Shown here piece after piece: positions 1-5,544 of a stretch of 7,708 nt of DNA. The stretch is from an uncultured Acidobacteriota bacterium (GTDB lineage Bacteria > Acidobacteriota > Blastocatellia > Pyrinomonadales > Pyrinomonadaceae), in contig CADEEU010000171.1 of NCBI GenBank assembly GCA_902826385.1, positions 1 to 7,708 on the forward strand, in the 5' to 3' direction. Below the pieces are notes generated by a model. The model worked only from the letters and a program-made list of their open reading frames with translations. It was not told the origin of the DNA and made no database searches. The position numbers were made by a program, and so were the translations under genes. The first letter of the stretch is position 1. The number at the start of each line of letters is the position of its first letter.

Positions 1-85
1 ACTTCGAATCGATCTCGGGCGGATCGATTAACTGTTGTTCTTCCTGTTCGATCTCTTGGTTTAACTGTTCTTTTTTGTTCGCCAT
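1..85 (-). CDS. rpoZ: RNA polymerase omega subunit, N-terminal fragment (probable)
   Basis: Only the first 28 codons are in the window; the gene continues past base 1. The visible peptide begins MANKKEQLNQEIEQEE and ends PPEIDSK. An acidic, glutamine-rich leader followed by 'IDSK' just before an expected aromatic residue is how many omega subunits begin, ahead of the conserved helix that binds the beta-prime C-terminus. Omega helps assemble and stabilise core RNA polymerase, and in some bacteria it forms part of a ppGpp site. The start codon lies 20 bases after the gmk stop, and gmk-rpoZ is a widely conserved gene pair, which is the strongest support. No clear Shine-Dalgarno sequence precedes the ATG. 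The conserved core of omega is outside the window, so the name rests on position and the short leader. Confidence 0.66.
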   Translation of the reverse strand, partial: MANKKEQLNQEIEQEEQQLIDPPEIDSK

Positions 86-105
86 ATACTGTCTTGAGGT
101 CGTTT

Positions 106-735
106 CTAACTTGCGGCGTCCCTGGACGCGTCGAAACTATCAAGAATATCCTTAATCGCCCCGGTTTGTCGAGTCCTTCGCTGCCTTTCGCCAAGAATTA
201 TCGACTCCAGACGCCGGACTGCATCGGCGATGTTGTCGTTTATCACTACGTATTCGAACTCGACACAGCGTTTCACCTCGTCGAAGGAATTACGAAGCCG
301 CAGGTCGAGCTGTTCCGGATCTTCCGTTTTTCGCGATTTCAGCCGTTGCGCGAGGTCATGATAAGAAGGCGGCAGGATAAAGATACTCACAGCATCAGGA
401 ATCATTTTTAAGACATCCGCCGCACCCTGGACGTCGATCTCGAGTATTACGTCAACGCCTTCGCCGATCAGAGCTTCCACTCTTGAACGCGACGTGCCGT
501 AGTAATTGTCATGCACCTGGGCGTACTCCAGAAACTCGCCTTCCGCGATCTTTTTTTCAAATTCCTTGACTGAAATAAATGTGTAGTCCTTCCCATCTAC
601 CTCGCCCAAGCGCGTCGGGCGCGTCGTGTAGGAAATCGAGTAACCGATCCCGACGCCGCGTTTCATAACCTCGGTGATCAGCGTGCCTTTCCCGCCGCCG
701 GACGGTGAAGTGATGATGATTAGATTTCCCGTCAT
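106..735 (-). CDS. gmk: Guanylate kinase
   Basis: Cytoplasmic enzyme that phosphorylates GMP (and dGMP) with ATP to give GDP, an essential step in making GTP. The 209-residue product has the usual length for the family. The P-loop is at residues 10-18 (SPSGGGKGT, Lys16). The GMP-binding region is at about 34-55, starting ISYTTRPTR and including the Tyr-rich segment DGKDYTF. Residues 66-80 (GEFLEYAQVHDNYYG) and EIDVQGA at 99-105 are further family signatures. The arginine-rich lid is at about 131-149, and YVVINDN at 162-168 is the conserved near-C-terminal motif. The first P-loop glycine is Ser10; this position varies in the family (E. coli has Ala), so it is not a defect. No strong ribosome binding site precedes the ATG. 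The gene lies 110 bases after yicC and 20 bases before the probable rpoZ, all in the same direction. Confidence 0.97.
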   Translation of the reverse strand: MTGNLIIITSPSGGGKGTLITEVMKRGVGIGYSISYTTRPTRLGEVDGKDYTFISVKEFEKKIAEGEFLEYAQVHDNYYGTSRSRVEALIGEGVDVILEIDVQGAADVLKMIPDAVSIFILPPSYHDLAQRLKSRKTEDPEQLDLRLRNSFDEVKRCVEFEYVVINDNIADAVRRLESIILGERQRRTRQTGAIKDILDSFDASRDAAS

Positions 736-768
736 TTAATGTGATTCTGCGTGTTTGTTTTGGAATAA

Positions 769-796
769 GTTATAGGTGATAGGTAAAAAATGATAA
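769..796 (-). promoter_or_regulatory. Candidate internal promoter upstream of gmk
   Basis: Read on the minus strand, TTATCA (791-796) and TATAAC (769-774) are separated by 16 bases. They match the sigma70 -35 and -10 consensus at 4 of 6 and 5 of 6 positions. Transcription would start near 762, leaving a leader of about 27 bases before the gmk ATG at 735. The 110-base yicC-gmk gap (736-845) is long for a tight operon, so separate expression of gmk and rpoZ is plausible. The gap is AT-rich, so chance matches are likely. Confidence 0.33.
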
Positions 797-845
797 CGAT
801 ATTGCCTGTTACTCTGAAAAACTAGCCGTACAAAGCGGCCTGTAC

Positions 846-1724
846 TTACTCTACATTCTGCACCTGCTCGCGTATCTTTTCTATCTCGCTCTTTATCTGA
901 AGCGCATTCTCTTTCACGGTCATGTTGTTCGTTTTCGAAGTGATAGTGTTCGCTTCGCGGTTCAGTTCCTGCGTCAGAAAATCCAGTCGTTTGCCGACCT
1001 CTTTTTCTTCATTCATTATCTGACGAAAATGTTCGATGTGCGTTGTTAACCGAGCAATCTCTTCGGAAATGTCGGAGCGGTCGGCGATGTAGGCGATCTC
1101 CTGAGCGAGACGGGCCTGGTCAAGTTCGATTTGCGTATCGCTTTTGGCGAGCATCTCCGTTATGCGTTTCGTCAGCCGCTGTTGATATTCTTCTCCGACC
1201 GATCCCGATTCGGAAACGATTGCGGGCAGACGTTTTTCGATTTCGTTCAAGCGAGCGGCAAGCTCGTCCTTTAGCATTGCTCCTTCTTTCTCGCGCATCT
1301 GCTCAAGATCATTTAGAGCATCTGACAAGGCGCTGTCGACGCCCGCGGTGAACCTGTCGTCGATCTCTTCCTTTTTTGGCAGCATCACATTTGGCAATCT
1401 CGCGACAACGTTCAAATCGGGCTCACCGGCCAGTTCGAAATCGTCCTGCATCTGTTTCATTGCCGTTAGAAAGCCGCTTATCATCGGCCGGTTTAGCTCA
1501 TAAGTAACTTCGGCTGTTCGGTCGTACTGCAGGCTTACGTCCACACGCCCGCGTGACAGTCGGTCGGTTATCAGTCGTTTAATTCTGGTTTCCAAAGCCT
1601 GCAGTTCGCTGCCGAGTTTCAGCGATACGTCCAGAAAACGGTTATTAACAGTCTTAAGCTCAACCGTTACCGCAAAATTGTCGCCCGATGATGTTCCGCG
1701 GCCGAAGCCGGTCATTGATTTCAT
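846..1724 (-). CDS. yicC: YicC-family endoribonuclease
   Basis: The 292-residue protein matches the YicC family over its full length; E. coli YicC is about the same size. The N-terminus MKSMTGFGRG is the family hallmark. It is followed by VELKTVNNRFLD (21-32) and RGRVDVSL (58-65). The C-terminal domain is highly conserved: GKRLDFLTQELNREANT (244-260), then SKTNNMTVKENALQIKSEI (263-281) and IREQVQN near the end. The middle, about 130-240, is helical and rich in Glu, Arg and Gln. E. coli YicC has been shown to be an endoribonuclease involved in small-RNA turnover; substrate and role here are inferred only from the family. The start codon is 14 bases after the exporter stop, with no good ribosome binding site, which suggests cotranscription and perhaps translational coupling. 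The family is often encoded next to gmk, as here. Confidence 0.95.
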   Translation of the reverse strand: MKSMTGFGRGTSSGDNFAVTVELKTVNNRFLDVSLKLGSELQALETRIKRLITDRLSRGRVDVSLQYDRTAEVTYELNRPMISGFLTAMKQMQDDFELAGEPDLNVVARLPNVMLPKKEEIDDRFTAGVDSALSDALNDLEQMREKEGAMLKDELAARLNEIEKRLPAIVSESGSVGEEYQQRLTKRITEMLAKSDTQIELDQARLAQEIAYIADRSDISEEIARLTTHIEHFRQIMNEEKEVGKRLDFLTQELNREANTITSKTNNMTVKENALQIKSEIEKIREQVQNVE

Positions 1725-1738
1725 AAGCAGTTAAGCCG

Positions 1739-3553
1739 TCATGCCGTTGTCGGAGAATCTATCAACTCTTCCTCTTCCGCAAACTGTAACTCGTAAAGCC
1801 TCTTATATTTTCCGCCGCGTTCAAGCAGTTCGGCGTGCGTGCCGGTTTGAATTATTTTCCCGCGTTCCATGACGACAATATTGTCCGCTTTGCGAATGGT
1901 CGAAAGTCGGTGCGCAATCACGATCGACGTTTTATTCTGCATCAAGTTCGCGAGAGCTTTCTGCACCAGCCGTTCGGATTCGGCATCGAGGGCCGAGGTC
2001 GCTTCGTCAAGAATCAGCACCGGAGCGTTTACCAAAACAGCCCGAGCGATTGCCAGCCGCTGCCGTTGGCCGCCGGAAAGCAAAATCCCACGCTCGCCGA
2101 CGATTGTGTCATATTTTTGCGGAAGTTCGTTGATGAAATCGTCGGCAAAGGCGATGCGTGCAGCTTCAGAAATTTGCTCGTCGGTGGCCTCCGGGTCACC
2201 GTACGAGATGTTATAGCGGATCGACTCGTTAAATAACACGGTTTCCTGCGTAACCAGCGCGATCTGCTTTTTCAGGCTCTTAAGTTTCGTGTCGCGAAGA
2301 TCGACGCCGTCCCACAAAATATAGCCGCTTGTCGGATCATACAGACGCTGTACCAGCTTTATCAGGGACGATTTTCCGCCGCCGCTTTCGCCGACCAGTG
2401 CGACCATCGCTCCTTTCGGAATTTCGAGGCTGACGCTGTCGAGGATCGTTTTGTTCGGGTCGTTCCCGTACTTGAATGAAACGCGGTCGAGTTCGATCTT
2501 GTCCGCCAGGGGCTTTAACTCGACGGCATTTTCCTTCTCGGGGACAGTTTCGTTCTCGTCCAAAATATTCCAAACGTCCTTGGCCGCAGCGAAAGCCTTC
2601 GAGATCTCGTTGTGCTGGCGCGAGATGCGGCGGAGCGGGTCGTAGCTTCTGAACAAAAAGAACAGGAAGCCCATAAATTCGGCGCCGGCCATTTCGCCGT
2701 TGTTTATTGCCCGAAGTCCGAAAAAGAGAAGTATCAGGATCGAGACCATTCCGATGATCTCGATAGTCGGCGGCGAAGTGGCGGCTATCCGGCCAGACCG
2801 AAGATTTGCTCTCGCTATCAATCCCGCGACACGGGCGAATCGCGATTTTTCGCGGCCCTCAGCCGTATAGGCTTTTACTATGGTCTGGTTCGAGAGCGTT
2901 TCCTGAGCCGTGTCCGTGAGCAGCTTATTGCCTTCGAACGATTCTTCCGCCAGACGGCGAAGTGATTTGCTGAACCTGGTTGTAAGCACGCCGATTATCG
3001 GCGCGATAATGATGGCTCCGAGCATCAGCCGCCAATTGAAATAAAAAGCGGCGCTTAAAAAAGCAACGAGCATCAAGCTTTCGCGCAGCACGTCACGAAG
3101 ATTCGAAGAAACGGCGAGTTCGATCGCGGAGCAGCTTACTACCAGCCTCGAAACCAGAAAATTAGTGCGGTGCTTTTCAAAGAACGACGTAGACTGTCCG
3201 AGGATGTGGTCGTAAAGCTGTTTCCGCAGGTCGAGCACGACCGTCTGCCCGATCTTGGCCATCAGGTACGACGAGAAATATTCGGCAACGCCCTTCAGCA
3301 AGGTGAATGTCAACAGCATTCCCGCAATGGCGAGCCATGCTTGATACCAGTCGTTCTGCGGGATAAATCTCTGTAGACTGAAAAGCGTTTTCGAGGCCTG
3401 ACCTGTTTCGGGAGAGAATTGGTTAAAGATGGGGACGAGCAGTGCACCGGTCGCGGTTTCGAAAACGGCGACCAGCACCATTGCGATGACCGCCAACAGG
3501 AACGTCAGCCAATGCGGGCGGACATATTGAAGAAGCCGCGTTAATTCGCTCAT
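1739..3553 (-). CDS. MsbA-like ABC exporter, fused membrane and ATPase domains
   Basis: A half-size type IV ABC exporter of 604 residues, expected to work as a homodimer in the inner membrane. The membrane domain spans about 10-310, with hydrophobic segments near 15-39, 73-96, 156-173, 176-192, 264-282 and 289-304. The ATPase domain has all motifs: A-loop Tyr362, Walker A GESGGGKSS (388-396, Lys394), Q-loop Gln436, signature LSGGQ (492-496), Walker B LILDE (Asp516, catalytic Glu517) and switch His548 in IAHRLS. MsbA and its relatives export lipid A or other lipids, and similar proteins move drugs or peptides; the substrate cannot be told from sequence. I chose the ATG at 3551-3553 (MSELTRLLQY). 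An upstream in-frame TTG at 3578-3580 would add 9 residues, but it falls inside the likely promoter. The gene ends 14 bases before yicC and is probably the first gene of the cluster. Confidence 0.93.
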   Translation of the reverse strand: MSELTRLLQYVRPHWLTFLLAVIAMVLVAVFETATGALLVPIFNQFSPETGQASKTLFSLQRFIPQNDWYQAWLAIAGMLLTFTLLKGVAEYFSSYLMAKIGQTVVLDLRKQLYDHILGQSTSFFEKHRTNFLVSRLVVSCSAIELAVSSNLRDVLRESLMLVAFLSAAFYFNWRLMLGAIIIAPIIGVLTTRFSKSLRRLAEESFEGNKLLTDTAQETLSNQTIVKAYTAEGREKSRFARVAGLIARANLRSGRIAATSPPTIEIIGMVSILILLFFGLRAINNGEMAGAEFMGFLFFLFRSYDPLRRISRQHNEISKAFAAAKDVWNILDENETVPEKENAVELKPLADKIELDRVSFKYGNDPNKTILDSVSLEIPKGAMVALVGESGGGKSSLIKLVQRLYDPTSGYILWDGVDLRDTKLKSLKKQIALVTQETVLFNESIRYNISYGDPEATDEQISEAARIAFADDFINELPQKYDTIVGERGILLSGGQRQRLAIARAVLVNAPVLILDEATSALDAESERLVQKALANLMQNKTSIVIAHRLSTIRKADNIVVMERGKIIQTGTHAELLERGGKYKRLYELQFAEEEELIDSPTTA

Positions 3554-3571
3554 TTCAGGCAAGAAAAGACG

Positions 3572-3601
3572 AATATACAAGGTTTAACACGGTCGTGTCC
3601 A
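3572..3601 (-). promoter_or_regulatory. Candidate sigma70-type promoter for the ABC exporter
   Basis: On the minus strand, TGGACA (3596-3601) and TATATT (3572-3577) are 18 bases apart, each matching the consensus at 5 of 6 positions. The predicted start near 3565 gives a very short leader before the ATG at 3553, and would rule out the TTG at 3580. An imperfect inverted repeat, ACACG-GT-CGTGT at 3587-3598, overlaps the -35 element and the spacer. Confidence 0.45.
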
Positions 3602-3611
3602 AAGACCTCGG

Positions 3612-3643
3612 AAATTTGGTCACGTGACCGAACGATCAAATTT
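3612..3643. promoter_or_regulatory. Nested inverted repeats, possible operator
   Basis: The divergent gap between the exporter and the OmpA-like gene holds two overlapping symmetric elements. One is a perfect 12-bp palindrome, GGTCACGTGACC, at 3618-3629. The other is an inverted repeat with 10-bp arms and one mismatch: AAATTTGGTC at 3612-3621 and GATCAAATTT at 3634-3643. They sit just upstream of the exporter's candidate -35 element and about 65-95 bases before the OmpA-like start. This is a usual place for a dimeric regulator to bind. No regulator gene is in the window, so the function is inferred from symmetry and position. Confidence 0.4.
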
Positions 3644-3693
3644 GCAACGCGGGTTTGTAATATGGCATCTTTTTTAGAGCACGCCAGATTTTC

Positions 3694-3697
3694 GGAG
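3694..3697 (+). promoter_or_regulatory. Ribosome binding site of the OmpA-like gene
   Basis: GGAG lies 10 bases before the ATG at 3708. It supports this start, which also gives a clean signal peptide. The four minus-strand genes lack a comparable site. Confidence 0.6.
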
Positions 3698-3707
3698 ATC
3701 AACAGTA

Positions 3708-5258
3708 ATGACTAATTTCAAAGCACTTATCGGCATTTTGGCTCTCCTTTTTGTCGCGTCCACGTCGATTTCGGTGGTCGCACAGGTCGATGTTCCGCGG
3801 CGGACGACCGCGATCACGTATCCGCTGGATGAACTTGTTTATACGCAATTTCGCGGTACGACCCGGTTTCCCCGAATGAAGGGCGAGGCGAAAATAAAGA
3901 GAACCAGCCGCAACGGCAGCGAGATCGACCTTACGGTATCGAAAATGCCTCGACCGTTTGAACTCGGGGCGGGTTATGCAACTTACGTGTTGTGGGCAAT
4001 ATCTCCAGAAGGCCAGGTCGACAACCTTGGCGAAATAAAACGCCGTGGATTCTTCGAATTCGATTCGAAAATGAGCGTTACGACAAAGCTCCAGACATTT
4101 GCCCTGATCATCACGGCCGAACCTCATTTTCTCGTCTCGCGGCCCAGCCAGGAGATAATGCTGGAGAACCTGAGTCCGTACACGCTTAGCGGAAAGACGA
4201 TTACGACCACGCCTTCGATCCAGTATTTCGGAAATTCAAGCGACTATTTCCGTGACTCGAGAACGCCTGAGATAGCCGAGCTGGATTATTCGAAAACTCC
4301 TTCGACGATCCTTCAGGCAAAGCAGGCCGTGGCGCTTGCGAAATATGCCGGTGCCGACCGCGACGCTCAGACTGAAATGCAGGAAGCCGAGACTCTTCTT
4401 GCCAACGCCGAAAACGCGTGGCGGGCCGGACGGGATGAAGAATCGGTCGATATAACCGCGCGTCAGTCGATCAGCTCGGCCGTCAAGGCGGAATCGACCG
4501 CGATGGCCCGCAAAGACGCGCGCGAGAAGCGAAACGAAAAATCGCGGGCAGATGCCGAAGCCCGGGCCGCGGAAAACAAGTACCAGGAAGCTCTTGACCA
4601 GATCGCGGACCTAAAGAATCAAATCGCCGCAGAAACCAGGAACCGCGAATTGGCCGAACGCGATGGTCTCAATTACAGCGAACAGATAAGACAATTACGT
4701 GCCGAGAACGGCAAGCTTCGCGAAGAGTTGGGCCGCACTCGCGTAGAGGCAGACAACGCCAAATCGCGCCTGGAGACAATCGAGAACGCTCAGCGAAACG
4801 CCGAAGAGCAAAGGGCGAAGGACGAGCGTGCGAATACCTTGATGGCTGCTCAGCCGGCTTTGATGCAGTCGCTCCGCCGCTTTGGAACAGTTGCAAAGAC
4901 GGATCGAGGTATTGTGCTGACTATTCCCGAGAATTTTTGGTCGGCTATTCGTTCAAGTTCATTTGCTCCCGCGGCCGATATGAAGTTAAGCTCACTCGCC
5001 CAGGTACTTTCGGAGAATGCGGACTATCGTGTTGTCATCGAGTCGCATACGGACAATCGCGGCACCGATGAAGAGCTTATGGGCCTCACGCAGCAGCGGT
5101 CGCAGGCGATCGGCGAACGGCTTGTAGGCTTCGGCGTTGCTGGAGATCGTATAGAGACGAAAGGATTTGCCGCAACTATACCGGTTGCTCCGAATACAAC
5201 AAACGCAAATCGTGCCAAGAACCGTCGAATTCAGCTAATTCTAACGCCTACGATTTAG
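3708..5258 (+). CDS. Secreted OmpA-family peptidoglycan-binding protein
   Basis: A 516-residue envelope protein. Residues 1-25 are a signal peptide with a hydrophobic core (ALIGILALLFVAST) and likely cleavage after SVVA; there is no lipobox cysteine, and in fact no cysteine at all. Residues about 40-170 look beta-rich, with YATYVLWAISPEGQVDNLGE at 90-109 and LIITAEPHFLV at 133-143. Residues about 200-265 are helical and Ala/Glu-rich, like DUF4398 segments. Residues about 265-378 are a long coiled coil. The C-terminal 390-514 is an OmpA-like domain: SHTDNRG at 446-452 carries Asp449, and Arg464 follows in TQQRSQA, the two positions that contact diaminopimelate in OmpA. NRAKNRRIQL at 501-510 is the usual closing motif. 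The protein probably sits in the periplasm and ties an outer-membrane or periplasmic partner to the cell wall. Partner and exact role are unknown. The gene is monocistronic, with its own terminator. Confidence 0.88.
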   Translation: MTNFKALIGILALLFVASTSISVVAQVDVPRRTTAITYPLDELVYTQFRGTTRFPRMKGEAKIKRTSRNGSEIDLTVSKMPRPFELGAGYATYVLWAISPEGQVDNLGEIKRRGFFEFDSKMSVTTKLQTFALIITAEPHFLVSRPSQEIMLENLSPYTLSGKTITTTPSIQYFGNSSDYFRDSRTPEIAELDYSKTPSTILQAKQAVALAKYAGADRDAQTEMQEAETLLANAENAWRAGRDEESVDITARQSISSAVKAESTAMARKDAREKRNEKSRADAEARAAENKYQEALDQIADLKNQIAAETRNRELAERDGLNYSEQIRQLRAENGKLREELGRTRVEADNAKSRLETIENAQRNAEEQRAKDERANTLMAAQPALMQSLRRFGTVAKTDRGIVLTIPENFWSAIRSSSFAPAADMKLSSLAQVLSENADYRVVIESHTDNRGTDEELMGLTQQRSQAIGERLVGFGVAGDRIETKGFAATIPVAPNTTNANRAKNRRIQLILTPTI

Positions 5259-5280
5259 GAGGGCTCAATCGGCTTCTAAG

Positions 5281-5319
5281 TCCCGGTCGGCGATTCGCCG
5301 ACCGGGATTTATTTTTTTT
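5281..5319 (+). terminator. Rho-independent terminator of the OmpA-like gene
   Basis: Perfect 12-bp arms, TCCCGGTCGGCG (5281-5292) and CGCCGACCGGGA (5296-5307), enclose a 3-base loop. They are followed within five bases by a run of eight T (5312-5319). The stem begins 22 bases after the stop codon. On the opposite strand the hairpin has no T run, so it should stop plus-strand transcription only. Confidence 0.95.
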
Positions 5320-5329
5320 CGCAATTTTG

Positions 5330-5473
5330 TCAGTCTTCGCTCGTCAACGGAGTAAGGAAAGGTTTATTTTCAGGCATTTCAGGTTTCGATCTTGCCGAGG
5401 GGTTCTTTCGGGCGGCTTTCGGGCCGACTGAAGCGTCAATCCAATGTCGGCAAAGTGCTTGGAAACACTGGAA
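5330..5473 (-). pseudogene. Possible gene remnant or repeat-derived open frame
   Basis: The minus strand is open for 47 codons, from just after a TAA at 5474-5476 to a TGA at 5330-5332. The conceptual peptide includes WIDASVGPKAARKNPSARSK and ends PENKPFLTPLTSED, a polar, Pro/Lys-rich tail that looks more like a protein C-terminus than random translation. There is no ATG, GTG or TTG near its 5' end; the only in-frame ATG (5375-5377) would give 15 residues. It has no visible ribosome binding site and overlaps the likely promoter of the protease on the other strand. It may be a decayed gene end, a dispersed repeat or chance. I recognise no family. Confidence 0.2.
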
Positions 5474-5487
5474 TTATATGCTAAATT
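5459..5487 (+). promoter_or_regulatory. Candidate promoter of the protease gene
   Basis: TTGGAA (5459-5464) and TAAATT (5482-5487) are 17 bases apart and match the sigma70 consensus at 4 of 6 positions each. A start near 5494 would give a leader of about 50 bases. The upstream gene is terminated at 5319, so a promoter must lie in this gap, but this exact pair is only the best match seen. Confidence 0.33.
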
Positions 5488-5529
5488 GCTCTTTCCTTAA
5501 CAGTAAATAAGCGTTCACCCGGCAGGTTT

Positions 5530-5534
5530 AGGAG
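5530..5534 (+). promoter_or_regulatory. Ribosome binding site of the protease gene
   Basis: AGGAG lies 10 bases before the ATG at 5545. It fixes the start of a reading frame that cannot be judged by length because its end is outside the window. Confidence 0.75.
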
Positions 5535-5544
5535 AGTATTACTG

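Larger units (their letters stand above)
5259..5544. other. Intergenic region between the OmpA-like and protease genes
   Basis: These 286 bases hold the terminator of the upstream gene (5281-5319), a candidate promoter (5459-5487) and a ribosome binding site (5530-5534) for the protease. Short direct repeats also occur: TTTCAGG at 5368-5374 and 5377-5383, and CTTTCGGGC at 5405-5413 and 5416-5424. On the minus strand, 5473-5330 is open for 47 codons but has no usual start codon except an internal ATG at 5377. No plus-strand coding is apparent. Confidence 0.7.

Noticed and set aside
94..411. Plus-strand open frame with a TTG start opposite gmk
   Set aside because: It is antisense to an unmistakable guanylate kinase and has no ribosome binding site or recognisable motif.
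828..845. Small hairpin (GTACA/TGTAC) just after yicC, with five T six bases further on
   Set aside because: The stem is only 5 bp and AT-rich, with the T run too far away. It is too weak to call a terminator.
3554..3580. Upstream TTG start giving a 613-residue exporter
   Set aside because: The TTG has no ribosome binding site and lies within the spacer of the likely promoter. The ATG at 3553 gives the usual exporter N-terminus.
3642..3663. TTGCAA and TAATAT as a plus-strand promoter for the OmpA-like gene
   Set aside because: The spacer is only 10 bases and no better -35 hexamer lies 16-18 bases before TAATAT. A promoter must exist nearby, but this pair is not convincing.
3699..4127. Open frame of 142 codons on the minus strand over the start of the OmpA-like gene
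   Set aside because: The plus strand has a signal peptide, a ribosome binding site and a family match. The antisense product has a composition typical of reverse translation and no motif.
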